DNA from: Pedobacter panaciterrae
GTDB taxonomy: Bacteria > Bacteroidota > Bacteroidia > Sphingobacteriales > Sphingobacteriaceae
Assembly: GCF_001636695.1 (NCBI RefSeq)
Contig: NZ_LGEL01000011.1
Location: 186,001 to 250,000, forward strand
Direction of reading: 5' to 3'
Length of the DNA: 64,000 bases
In this document: piece by piece, positions 8,682 to 17,886 of the stretch
Numbering within the stretch: position 1 is the stretch's first letter
Layout: every line of letters begins with the position of its first letter
The notes under the pieces: generated by a model
What the model saw: only the letters and a program-made list of their open reading frames with translations
Databases searched by the model: none
Told to the model about the DNA's origin: nothing
Translations under genes and position numbers: made by a program

Positions 8682-10139
8682 ATGGATAAAAATTATTTTG
8701 GACTAACCGATACAGGAAAAGTAAGAGATAATAATGAGGATACTTTCATTGCAGAGCCAACGGTAGCCAATGACCTCGTTATTGCTTGTGTTATAGATGG
8801 GGTTGGAGGTTATTCTGGAGGCGAAATAGCTTCGGGCATTGCCAGACAATCAATTCTACAACACCTCAATAGCCAGCACAAAGATTTACCTTCATTAATG
8901 AAGGATGCCATTATTGCTGCTGACGGGCAGATCATGGCCGAAAAGCAAAAAGTTAAGGCACATGAAAACATGGCCTGTGTACTTACGCTAACAGTTATTG
9001 ATCTTCAGAAAAACCTATTCTACTACGCACATGTTGGTGATACCAGACTATACCTTCTCCGCGACGGGTCATTGGTAAAAATCTCAAAAGATCAATCTTT
9101 TGTCGGCTTCATGGAAGATAGCGGACGGCTTACTGAAGAGCAGGCGATGAGCCATCCAAAGCGCAACGAAATTAACAAAGCCTTAGGTTTTGGTGCGAAA
9201 ATAGCTGCCCAGGACGATTACATAGAAACCGGGCAGTCCCCCTTCCTTCCTGGTGATCTGTTGTTATTATGCAGTGATGGCCTGTCTGACATGGTTAACA
9301 GACAAGGCATTACAGACATTCTAACCAAAAAAAGAACTTTACAGGAAAAAGCAACAGAACTGATACAGGCTGCCAATAATAATGGCGGACGGGATAATAT
9401 TACAGTTGTTTTGGTTAAAAACGATAAGCAATCGCTTATCCATGAGGCTACCAAACCAGCTGTAAAAGCAGGAAGTTCAAAAACATCTGTTAACCATCAA
9501 GTCCACACACCACAGGCTGTATCTATAGATGTTCCTGTACAGAGAGAAAACATACCTGCAGCAACTCCTGTTAAACAAAAAAGCAGCAGTCCTGTAGTTG
9601 TGATACTATCCATTTTGTGCCTTATTTTTCTTGGATTTTCACTCTATTTGATTTGGCAAAATAGTGTTCGTTCAAATGCTGTTAAGCAACAAAAACTAGC
9701 CTTACAGCCAATTCGCAATGCGCAGGAAACAAAACTTCAGGACACTATAAACAAACTGACTGGAAATACTCTGGTCATTTCAGATTCGCTATTTAAATCG
9801 CCGATCATACTTAATGAGGACATACACTTCAATAAGGATACGCTATTCATAATTGCCAAAACCCCTATTATCATCAGAAGTGATTCGACATATAAAGGAA
9901 GCGCAGTATCTATTAAACCGATTAGCAAATATGTGTTTTTGGAAAACATTACTTTTGAGAACTTCCAGACAGCTATATTATCTCAAAACAATGTGCTCCA
10001 GTTAAAAAATGTACGGTTCAACAATTGCGTTAATTCCATAGAAGCTACCTATAATTTACCTTCTAATAAGTACATCCAGGGAAAAATACCTGCCAGTTCT
10101 TTTAAAACGGATTCATTACCAACCCCTGCAAGTCATTAG
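8682..10139 (+). CDS. Membrane-anchored PP2C-type Ser/Thr protein phosphatase (PstP-like)
   Basis: 485 residues. The cytoplasmic metal-dependent phosphatase domain (about 1-245) has the family's acidic metal ligands: RDNNED (Asp20), DGVGG (Asp39), SDGLSD (Asp199) and DNITVV (Asp238). A linker rich in Ser, Lys and Pro leads to one membrane helix at about 306-326 (VVVILSILCLIFLGFSLYLI). The remaining 155 residues lie outside the membrane and have short strand repeats ending in Asn/Phe (ITFENFQTAIL, VRFNNC), suggestive of a small beta-solenoid. I chose the ATG at 8682; an upstream TTG would add 13 residues ahead of the conserved start and overlap the small membrane peptide. It ends one base before the synthase gene. 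It should reverse phosphorylation by the two kinases downstream, as PstP does for PknA/PknB in actinobacteria. Confidence 0.92.
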   Translation: MDKNYFGLTDTGKVRDNNEDTFIAEPTVANDLVIACVIDGVGGYSGGEIASGIARQSILQHLNSQHKDLPSLMKDAIIAADGQIMAEKQKVKAHENMACVLTLTVIDLQKNLFYYAHVGDTRLYLLRDGSLVKISKDQSFVGFMEDSGRLTEEQAMSHPKRNEINKALGFGAKIAAQDDYIETGQSPFLPGDLLLLCSDGLSDMVNRQGITDILTKKRTLQEKATELIQAANNNGGRDNITVVLVKNDKQSLIHEATKPAVKAGSSKTSVNHQVHTPQAVSIDVPVQRENIPAATPVKQKSSSPVVVILSILCLIFLGFSLYLIWQNSVRSNAVKQQKLALQPIRNAQETKLQDTINKLTGNTLVISDSLFKSPIILNEDIHFNKDTLFIIAKTPIIIRSDSTYKGSAVSIKPISKYVFLENITFENFQTAILSQNNVLQLKNVRFNNCVNSIEATYNLPSNKYIQGKIPASSFKTDSLPTPASH

Positions 10140-10140
10140 T

Positions 10141-13100
10141 ATGGAAGAAAACACACCTAAACCCTGGAACAGAAAAATAGAGCGCACTTTTATTATACTG
10201 ATAACCATCGTATTAGGACCATTATTCTTTACACTTTTTAATACACTACAGCGTAACTTTGCAGACGTGGGTATCCGTTTGGAAAATGGAACCATGATGA
10301 ACCTGAACGCTAAAAATCCGGGTGAGCTTATAAAAACCTTACTCGAAAAAGGTTATTATTTTGAAGACAAAAAAGACGTTAACCTTATTGCACAAACAGT
10401 TACAAAGGGAATCAAATCTTTTAAAGAACCTCTTGATAATGTAGGGGAACTGAATAAAAGTAAATTCTTTGTTGAAGCAGATTACGCATTTACCTCAGGC
10501 GGGCAAAATTTCAAGAAACGGGTTAGCGATTCACGCGCATTGCTTGGATATACCGGAGACGACTCTGTACGCTTTACGCAAGAAAGAACACGACCTCCTC
10601 AACTACCTGCTCAAACCGACCTTAAACTCGGAATTCACAGTATATCCGGCAAGGTTACAGACACTGCCAACAGAGCAGTATCTGGCGTTCTGATAAAGCT
10701 ACAAATGATACTGCCTCAGGATAGCGCTTATGTTGATGATGAGGTAGAAGTAAAATCAGCAGGATTAACATCATATGTAAGAACAGATGCCAATGGCAAT
10801 TTTGCATTTTTAAATTTACCCGAGGACAAGGCTTTTGAGCTCTTACCTCTAAAACCCGGCTTCCAATTTGGAAGATCTCAGGGTATTCAGGAACTTCAAA
10901 AGGATGCCTCATTTACATTTAAACAAACACAGCACACCATAAGACTCTTCTCTGCCAGAGACTTTAAAATCTTAAAAAAAGAAAAATCGCTGATAGTACG
11001 TAGTCCCGATGAATTTAATAAATGGTTTTGGATCATTACCGGAAGCTTTTTCGCAGGATTTTTTCTTTTGCATTTTCTATTGAGCATTAAGTTCGCTCAG
11101 GCCGACCAGCTTATTTTGCCCATTATTATGCTGATGACAGGCTTCTCATTTATAGCCTTACTCAGCTTGCAAGACCCGCTTAGAGATCGTTTTTTGGCAA
11201 AAGACACCCTTGTTTTCTTTGGGATGGGAGTGATCGCTATTATTATATTATTGCTCATTAAATTCCGAAAGTTTAATGTTGATTCCAGATTTTACCGGAT
11301 GTTGGTTCTTAATAAAAACTCAGGTAAAGCAAATGGATGGCAATGGGCCGGAATGGCACTTGCACTCTTGGCTTTAACCATAGTTTTTGGAAGCGGGCCC
11401 GAGGGCAGTGGTGTAAAAGTAAATCTATTTGGCGTACAACCCAGCGAGATCGTAAAGTATGCCATTATTTTATTCCTGGCAGGCTTTTTTGCAAGCAATG
11501 AACGCTTCATTAGTGAATACCGCAGCTGGCAAAAAAGATGGTATTTCTTTTCTTTTGCCCTCGTGGCAATGGGTATTGCAATCTTAATGTACCTGATCCT
11601 GGGCGATCTGGGCCCGGCAATGGTCGTATGCTTCACATTTATCATTCTCTTTTCTTTCTCACGGGGTGATTTCATGATGATGCTCATCGCGATTATTACT
11701 TACACATTGGCCGTTTGGTTTTTAAACATTTGGATAGCAAGTTTGGTTACCGTAATATTTATTGGCCTGGCCATGTTAATAAATAAAAAACAGACCAGCG
11801 AATCGGCAATAATGGTAATCATGATCATAGCAGGCTTTTTACTGATAGATCAGGTTCCATATCTCGACAAAATTATCCCCGGACCAGTTAACCGGCTTAC
11901 TGAACGTAAATCTATATGGCAAGATCCTTGGAATAATGAAGTTTATGGTGGAGACCAGGTAGCAAATGGCATATGGGCTATGTCCGGCGGTGGATTAACT
12001 GGTCAGGGCGTTGGCGAAGGCTTTGCTAAAACAATCCCTGAGGCACATACCGATATGATATTACCAGCTATTGGTGAAGAATTTGGATGGACAGGTATTG
12101 TAAGCATATTCGTACTATTCCTCATTTTCCTCAACAGGTCAATAATTATAGGCCGGCAAACAGGCACTCCATTTCTATTCTACCTCTGCGCAGGCATTGG
12201 GATAAGTATGTTTGTACAGTTCCTGCTCATTGCCGGTGGCTCTACAGGCGCGCTGCCCCTATCCGGTGTTGCACTACCCTTTATCAGCTATGGAGGCTCG
12301 TCACTTGTGGCCAATATGATGGCGGCGGGTATTTTGCTTTCAGTTTCTCTGGTTAGAGGTACCAATGTACAAATGGCCTTTATCACCAAACAGCAAGACA
12401 AAAATCTGGTACCGGCACTTTTATCTGCCAGTATTGCTGTTCTTCTTTTAACCGTTACAATTTCAAGATATATTGCCAACAACAAAAAGTGGGTGGTACA
12501 GCCATCACTTGTAGCAGACAAAAGCGGTTCCCGTATGTTTAGCTACAACCCCCGCATCGCCATTTTAATGAATAAATTAGAGGCCGGCCAGTTGTATGAC
12601 AGGAAGGGAAGAGTACTTGCTACGAGCAACCCTGAATATGTCAGGAAACAAGCAGATACACTAAAAACATCAGGTATTAATTACAATCTCGACTCCGCAA
12701 TGCATAAACGGGTTGATCGATATTATCCTTTTGAAGAACAAACTTTTTTCTGGGTTGGCGATGCGAACACCGGAGTATTTAACGGCAGTACAAATGGTTA
12801 TTTTGCAGAGTATGAACATGCCGCAGAGCTTAGAGGCTTTCATACACCCGTTACCTCTTTCAATACCAAGGCAAACAAATACCGCGAAGATCGTTTTCTG
12901 CCCAGGGGTGTAAAAGAAATGACCGTAAGTAAAAGAGATTATGCAGCTCTGTCTCCTTTATTACTGGCGGGAATTAATAGCGCCGAAGTTGAATCCTTCA
13001 AAAAAAGAAACAGAGATGTTAAACTTACTATAGATGCACGTTTACAATCTACGATTCAGCACTCTGTTGCTTTAGATACCTCACTTAGAAAGAGCAGAGT

Positions 13101-14187
13101 ATCTGTAGTGATCATGGAAGATTTGACGGGCGATGTGCTCGCATCTTCTGTTTACCCCTTACCCCCTATTAAAGATTGGGAGCTGCTAACCATGACGACC
13201 AATGAACAGAACAAACTGTCGGGATGGTATACAAATGCAGATCTCGGGTTTACTTATGCAACACAACCCGGCTCTACAGCTAAGGTTTTAACTGCAATGG
13301 CGGCATTTAACAAATTAGGTATTAATGCGGCCAAAAGATCCTTTACGGTAAGTTCTTTTGAAAGGATCAGAACCAAAGGTATAGAACCTGACGAAACAGG
13401 AAATATTAATCTGGAACGTGCCATTGTAAACTCAAACAATGTTTATTTTATTAAATTAGCTAATGAAGAGCATTTGCAGGAAGACATGGCCGCTTTGTAT
13501 ATGAAAACAGGGATGTTCCTTAGAGGCGTAGGTGGTTATTACTTTGATAGGGATACCAGTAATACAAAACAGGAAAACAAGTGGATGAATCTTTGGCGTA
13601 AGACAGAGTTTAATACTAAACCCAAATACGATCCTTCAAATATTCGTCGGACCAGAGCTAAAGGTATTTCAGGAATGGCATGGGGCCAGGGCGAGTTAAT
13701 TGCTACCCCGGCATCTGTTGCCAGGTTAATATCAGGTGTGGCTAATAAGGGTACATTAGTTGCTAATCGTTATGTTTTAAAGATCAGCGATTCTACAACT
13801 GCTGTTAAACCGGGCATTAAACTGGCCAATGACCCGCAATATGCAGCCTTGCTTACAGATTATATGCTTAAGCAAAGTGCCAACAAGAGGTATACATTGG
13901 GCATTACTGTGGCCGGTAAAACAGGAACACCAGAAAGGATCTGGAAAAAAGAACGAATTAATGACGGCTGGTATGTATTTTTTGCACCAAAGAAATCTGG
14001 CCCCGGCCATGTAGTTGTCTGTATACGTATAGAATCTACAAGGGGTTCAAGCAGAGCTGTTCAACTTGCCGGCAAACACGTTGTGCCAGCGTTATTGGAT
14101 CTTGGATATATTAAGGATTTTAAACAGGAGCTTACCAGGCCCGTTACAAAAGAAAACATAGTAATAAAAAAAGACAGCATCAACTAG
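10141..14187 (+). CDS. SEDS glycosyltransferase-class B penicillin-binding protein fusion (RodA/FtsW + PBP)
   Basis: 1348 residues forming a complete peptidoglycan synthase in one chain. One N-terminal membrane helix (about 15-35) precedes a periplasmic region holding a carboxypeptidase-regulatory-like beta-sandwich (about 165-255: SISGKVTDTANRAVSGVLIK ... TDANGNFAFLNLP). Then comes a polytopic SEDS domain (about 295-755) with the catalytic-type Asp638 in PEAHTDMILPAIGEE and the conserved SGGGLTGQGVGEG loop. A further membrane helix near 765 leads to the PBP part (about 800-1348) with all three transpeptidase motifs: Ser1045-x-x-Lys1048 (STAK), Ser1098-Asn-Asn, and Lys1260-Thr-Gly-Thr. RodA/FtsW proteins are usually about 370-400 residues and work with a separate PBP2/PBP3. 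This gene lies 1 base after the phosphatase, among kinase and FHA genes. It is probably an auxiliary synthase, since Bacteroidota normally carry their standard rodA/pbp2 and ftsW elsewhere. Confidence 0.95.
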   Translation: MEENTPKPWNRKIERTFIILITIVLGPLFFTLFNTLQRNFADVGIRLENGTMMNLNAKNPGELIKTLLEKGYYFEDKKDVNLIAQTVTKGIKSFKEPLDNVGELNKSKFFVEADYAFTSGGQNFKKRVSDSRALLGYTGDDSVRFTQERTRPPQLPAQTDLKLGIHSISGKVTDTANRAVSGVLIKLQMILPQDSAYVDDEVEVKSAGLTSYVRTDANGNFAFLNLPEDKAFELLPLKPGFQFGRSQGIQELQKDASFTFKQTQHTIRLFSARDFKILKKEKSLIVRSPDEFNKWFWIITGSFFAGFFLLHFLLSIKFAQADQLILPIIMLMTGFSFIALLSLQDPLRDRFLAKDTLVFFGMGVIAIIILLLIKFRKFNVDSRFYRMLVLNKNSGKANGWQWAGMALALLALTIVFGSGPEGSGVKVNLFGVQPSEIVKYAIILFLAGFFASNERFISEYRSWQKRWYFFSFALVAMGIAILMYLILGDLGPAMVVCFTFIILFSFSRGDFMMMLIAIITYTLAVWFLNIWIASLVTVIFIGLAMLINKKQTSESAIMVIMIIAGFLLIDQVPYLDKIIPGPVNRLTERKSIWQDPWNNEVYGGDQVANGIWAMSGGGLTGQGVGEGFAKTIPEAHTDMILPAIGEEFGWTGIVSIFVLFLIFLNRSIIIGRQTGTPFLFYLCAGIGISMFVQFLLIAGGSTGALPLSGVALPFISYGGSSLVANMMAAGILLSVSLVRGTNVQMAFITKQQDKNLVPALLSASIAVLLLTVTISRYIANNKKWVVQPSLVADKSGSRMFSYNPRIAILMNKLEAGQLYDRKGRVLATSNPEYVRKQADTLKTSGINYNLDSAMHKRVDRYYPFEEQTFFWVGDANTGVFNGSTNGYFAEYEHAAELRGFHTPVTSFNTKANKYREDRFLPRGVKEMTVSKRDYAALSPLLLAGINSAEVESFKKRNRDVKLTIDARLQSTIQHSVALDTSLRKSRVSVVIMEDLTGDVLASSVYPLPPIKDWELLTMTTNEQNKLSGWYTNADLGFTYATQPGSTAKVLTAMAAFNKLGINAAKRSFTVSSFERIRTKGIEPDETGNINLERAIVNSNNVYFIKLANEEHLQEDMAALYMKTGMFLRGVGGYYFDRDTSNTKQENKWMNLWRKTEFNTKPKYDPSNIRRTRAKGISGMAWGQGELIATPASVARLISGVANKGTLVANRYVLKISDSTTAVKPGIKLANDPQYAALLTDYMLKQSANKRYTLGITVAGKTGTPERIWKKERINDGWYVFFAPKKSGPGHVVVCIRIESTRGSSRAVQLAGKHVVPALLDLGYIKDFKQELTRPVTKENIVIKKDSIN

Positions 14188-14207
14188 TTTAAAGAAAGGA
14201 TATAAAC

Positions 14208-14996
14208 ATGTTTAACCTATTTAGTAAAAATGCCTCCGAAAAACCACAGGATGTTAAAGCCATCAGAGAGGCCATACTTGTTTTCATTAAACAGGAACTA
14301 CAGAAAATGGAGGGTGGAGAAGGGAAACACATTAAAGGTTTTCAACTATATATTGCCTGCATGCCAGTAGAAAAATACATGTATGAATCAGCCGTTTTTG
14401 CTGAAGAAGAAAACCATTTTAAAAACGAGGTACAGAGGATAGCTGATGATTTTGCGATCGACCTTCCTCAAACCTGGACAATGGAAACTGTTTTTATTGA
14501 TGAACTTCCTCTGCAAGCTATAAGAATGCCTAATCTGGAAGTAGCGCTTTATATAAAAACACCTGAACATGCAGCTGTACAAAAATCAGGAACAGCGTAT
14601 ATAAAAATTTTAAATGGTGAAGCAGAGAAGGCAGAATACATCATAACATCAGCTGACGGCAAGATTAATATTGGACGAGAAAAACAAGCTCAGGATAGCG
14701 ATGGCTTTATCCGGGTTAACAACATAGCCTTCCCGGATGCCAGCACCAATGAGTGCAACAAATATATAAGCAGGCAACATGCCCATATTGAATGGAATAA
14801 TGATGCAGCAGCTTTTATGTTGTTTGCTGATGATGGAGGTGTGCCTCCCCGCAATAAGGTAAAAATAAGATCTGTTAAGGAACATAATTCTGTAAAGCTT
14901 ACCTTCACAGAACTGGGGCATGCGCTTCACGAAGGAGATCAGATAATTTTAGGAGAATCAGCTGTTTTAGAATTCAGTTATCATTCTAATCAGTAA
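14208..14996 (+). CDS. FHA-domain protein (phosphothreonine reader)
   Basis: 262 residues, cytoplasmic. The C-terminal half is an FHA domain: INIGRE (Gly156, Arg157), then YISRQHAHIEW with Ser188 and His191, the residues that hold phosphothreonine in the family, ending with the LGHALHEGDQIILGE strand pattern. The N-terminal 115 residues (REAILVFIKQELQKM, FQLYIACMPVEKY, WTMETVFIDELP) resemble the FhaA N-terminal domain in length and strand/helix pattern, and also the first gene of this cassette. A good ribosome binding site (AAAGGA) lies 8 bases before the ATG. It probably docks onto phosphorylated kinase or synthase tails and links the kinases to the SEDS-PBP fusion. Confidence 0.88.
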   Translation: MFNLFSKNASEKPQDVKAIREAILVFIKQELQKMEGGEGKHIKGFQLYIACMPVEKYMYESAVFAEEENHFKNEVQRIADDFAIDLPQTWTMETVFIDELPLQAIRMPNLEVALYIKTPEHAAVQKSGTAYIKILNGEAEKAEYIITSADGKINIGREKQAQDSDGFIRVNNIAFPDASTNECNKYISRQHAHIEWNNDAAAFMLFADDGGVPPRNKVKIRSVKEHNSVKLTFTELGHALHEGDQIILGESAVLEFSYHSNQ

Positions 14997-15006
14997 TTAT
15001 AAACAA

Positions 15007-16299
15007 ATGGCAAAAGTATTTACTATAACAGAAGGATTGGAAAATATGGGTGCATTACGCACCGGTGGGCAAGGGTCTGTATACAAAGGTAAGAGAATGG
15101 GTGCTATTCTTTCGGCTGTAAAACTATTGCCTACACCCATCCATACAGAAAACACAGAGGACAAGAATTTCAGAGATTTCCAGAATGAGGTTGAGAAACT
15201 AAAGAAAGTTAACGAAGATCCCAGTCCAAATGTGGTCAAAATATTAAACTCAGGTCTAACAGAAAGCGGTTCCTTTCCATTTATAGAAATGGAATATATT
15301 GAAGGCCCTGATCTTGAAGATCTGCTGAAACCTCCACATAATCCGATATTTACCGTAAGGAAAACCATAAAACTGGCTGATCACCTGGCAAATGCCCTTG
15401 CGCATTGTCATAAGGTAGGTGTTAAACACGGCGATATTAAGAGTAACAACGTTAAATTCAATACAGCTACAGGCAACTATATACTGCTTGATTTTGGTTT
15501 GGCAGTAATGTCTGATGAACAGCGCCGTTCCAGCTTACGTCATGCTGGCGCAGTAGAATTCATGGCACCTGAACAGCATGATGGCAAAATGCTTTTCCAG
15601 TCAGACATTTATAGCTATGGTATTATTCTTTATGAACTTTTAGCTGGTACAGTTCCATTTCCCCTTATTAATAAAGCAGAAACATCACGTAATATGGTTA
15701 TGCTTTCACATATCGAAAAGCAGGTACCCGATTTGATGGGTCTTCGTAAAAACCATTTACCACTCGAATGGTCTGAAGAAAAAAAAGCGCATGAAATGAT
15801 GGTTCCGGCCCGGTTACTCCAGGTCATAGAAAAATGCCTGCAGAAAGATCCCGATAAAAGATTCCATGACGGTGTTGGCTTATATGAGGCGGTTAGCAAC
15901 AGTAACCAGAATGTTCTTAACAGCGAACAGGTTAATGCCGTAATAGATGAGCTGAAAGCCGAGAACGGGCGACTAACCAATCTGGTTGAAAAATATCAAA
16001 AAGGCACCAAAACAAAAGCATTTGTAATTACCGGAATTATATTATTTATTTGTTTAGCTACATTTGGTATAAATTTGATTTTAAATCACAGTAAGGGTAC
16101 TGAAACAGACAGCGCTAACGTTGTAAGTAAACCAACACAGCCAGTAAAGAGCAGTCCAAAAACTGCACCGAAAAAGACTGTTAAACCTGTGAATTCGGAT
16201 ACCATGCAAACTGTTCCTGTAAATAAAACGGACACCATCAAACCGAAAACAACTAAAAAAACAAAGGACGGATTGGTTAATGATGTTCCTGAATTTTAA
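15007..16299 (+). CDS. Membrane Ser/Thr protein kinase 1 (PknB-like)
   Basis: 430 residues. The kinase domain (about 1-300) has the Gly loop GGQGSVYKG, Lys39 (AVKLL), catalytic HGDIKSNN (His141, Asp143) in place of the commoner HRD, DFG at 162-164, and APEQHDG closing the activation segment. HGD is common in bacterial Hanks-type kinases. A short helical stretch (AVIDELKAENGRLTNLVEKY, heptad-like) leads to one membrane helix at about 337-358, then an outside tail of about 70 residues rich in Lys, Pro and Thr with no folded domain visible. There are no PASTA repeats. The kinase part is nearly the same as that of the next gene, so the pair arose by recent tandem duplication. Confidence 0.93.
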   Translation: MAKVFTITEGLENMGALRTGGQGSVYKGKRMGAILSAVKLLPTPIHTENTEDKNFRDFQNEVEKLKKVNEDPSPNVVKILNSGLTESGSFPFIEMEYIEGPDLEDLLKPPHNPIFTVRKTIKLADHLANALAHCHKVGVKHGDIKSNNVKFNTATGNYILLDFGLAVMSDEQRRSSLRHAGAVEFMAPEQHDGKMLFQSDIYSYGIILYELLAGTVPFPLINKAETSRNMVMLSHIEKQVPDLMGLRKNHLPLEWSEEKKAHEMMVPARLLQVIEKCLQKDPDKRFHDGVGLYEAVSNSNQNVLNSEQVNAVIDELKAENGRLTNLVEKYQKGTKTKAFVITGIILFICLATFGINLILNHSKGTETDSANVVSKPTQPVKSSPKTAPKKTVKPVNSDTMQTVPVNKTDTIKPKTTKKTKDGLVNDVPEF

Positions 16300-16316
16300 A
16301 TAACAACCACAACACT

Positions 16317-17846
16317 ATGAGCAAAGTATTTACCATAACAGAAGGATTAGAGAACATGGGGGCCCTACGTACAGGCGGGCAGGGTTCTGTTTACAAGGGT
16401 AAAAGAATGGGGGCCATTATTACTGCAGTAAAGATATTGCCAACACCTATTCATACTGAAAATACGGACGATAGAAATTTCAGGAACTTTAAGAACGAGG
16501 TTGAAAAACTAAAAAAAGTAAACGAAGTACCTAACCCGAATGTAGTTAAGATTCTTAATTCAGGTCTGACAGAAAGTGGCTCTTTTCCATTTATTGAAAT
16601 GGAATATATTGAAGGGCCTGATTTAGAGGAATTATTAAAGTCGCCACACAATCCGATATTTACGATAAGAGAAACCATTAAACTTGCAGAACAGCTTGCA
16701 AATGCCCTTTCGCATTGTCATAGGGTTGGGGTTAAACATGGTGATATAAAAAGCAATAATGTAAAGTTCAATACGGATACCGGGAATTACATTCTCCTTG
16801 ATTTCGGATTGGCAATCATGTCTGATGAGCAACGCCGCAGCAGTGTAAGACATGCAGGTGCAGTTGAATTTATGGCGCCAGAACAGCATGATGGCGAAAT
16901 GTTCTTTCAAACGGATGTGTATAGTTATGGCGTAATACTTTATGAGCTTCTGGCCGGCACAGTTCCTTTTCCACTAATTAATAAAGGAGAAACGGCGCGC
17001 AACTCTGTAATGCTTGCCCATATGGAAAAGCAGGTACCCGATTTGTTAGCACTGAGAAGAGCTCAGCTACCGGAAAACTGGTCTGAAGATATAAAAACAA
17101 GAGAAATGAACGTGCCTGTTTGGTTGTTAGACATTATCAAAAAATGCCTGGAGAAACAGCCTGAAAGCAGATTTGCCAGTGGAATGGCCCTGCAAGATGC
17201 AGTATTGCACAATAGCCATAATAGTATTGCAAAGCCAGCAGTAGCAATAACAAATGTAGTGGAAGCACCATCATCTTCAGGAGTTCGTGTGTCGAAGCCT
17301 TTGCTTACTTTAATGATCCTGGCTATTATAATGCTAGGGATGCTTTCAGCATATGCTTTCTTTTTTAAAGATCTTGAAACAAGAAAAGAGCTGGTGACTG
17401 ATTCTACAAATATAGTTCATCAGGATATCCCTCAGCAGACTGAAGAAGTAATACCTGATACCACCACGGAAATCAAGCCTATCATTTTAGATACCACAGC
17501 ACAGCAAACAGATCAGGACAGCTTAAAAAAAGAATTTGAACGTCAAACCGGAGCCAGTACACCTAAACCTACACCTCCTCCCGCTGAACCGAAAAAAGAA
17601 GGGCCGCAGGAACCTGTCATTTTTAGCGAAGGTAAAAAATACAGAATCCCTAAAACTACAATCTATTTCCATGATTCACCTAATAATAATGCACCAAGCC
17701 GTGGAGTCTTAGGGCTATGGGTTAATTCCAAATTCGAGGTAATTGATGAACAGGGTAACTTTATTTATGTAACCCTTACCAATAATGATGGAGAGGTTAC
17801 AAAGGGTTGGTTAAAAAAAACAGACTTGAAGGAAGTTCCACAATAA
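16317..17846 (+). CDS. Membrane Ser/Thr protein kinase 2 with extracytoplasmic SH3-like domain
   Basis: 509 residues. The kinase domain is collinear with kinase 1: Gly loop GGQGSVYKG, Lys39, HGDIKSNN at 141-148, DFG and APEQHDG. Counting by eye, the first 240 residues differ at about 30 positions. After them the pair diverge. This copy has a membrane helix at about 330-350 (LLTLMILAIIMLGMLSAYAF), a Thr/Pro/Gln-rich linker, and a C-terminal domain (about 435-509) that reads as a bacterial SH3 fold (KYRIPKTTIYFHDSP ... GVLGLWVNSKFEVIDEQGNF ... GWLKKTDLKEV). SH3b domains often bind cell-wall peptides, so this may be the sensor part, in the place PASTA repeats hold in actinobacterial PknB. Confidence 0.93.
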   Translation: MSKVFTITEGLENMGALRTGGQGSVYKGKRMGAIITAVKILPTPIHTENTDDRNFRNFKNEVEKLKKVNEVPNPNVVKILNSGLTESGSFPFIEMEYIEGPDLEELLKSPHNPIFTIRETIKLAEQLANALSHCHRVGVKHGDIKSNNVKFNTDTGNYILLDFGLAIMSDEQRRSSVRHAGAVEFMAPEQHDGEMFFQTDVYSYGVILYELLAGTVPFPLINKGETARNSVMLAHMEKQVPDLLALRRAQLPENWSEDIKTREMNVPVWLLDIIKKCLEKQPESRFASGMALQDAVLHNSHNSIAKPAVAITNVVEAPSSSGVRVSKPLLTLMILAIIMLGMLSAYAFFFKDLETRKELVTDSTNIVHQDIPQQTEEVIPDTTTEIKPIILDTTAQQTDQDSLKKEFERQTGASTPKPTPPPAEPKKEGPQEPVIFSEGKKYRIPKTTIYFHDSPNNNAPSRGVLGLWVNSKFEVIDEQGNFIYVTLTNNDGEVTKGWLKKTDLKEVPQ

Positions 17847-17886
17847 ATGCTTAAATTTCAGTACCAAATATTAAGCATCCTGTTGC

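Noticed and set aside
7636-17846. Type VI secretion regulatory module (PppA, PpkA, Fha)
   Set aside because: Kinase, phosphatase and FHA proteins occur in T6SS loci, but no T6SS structural gene is present and the central gene is a peptidoglycan synthase.
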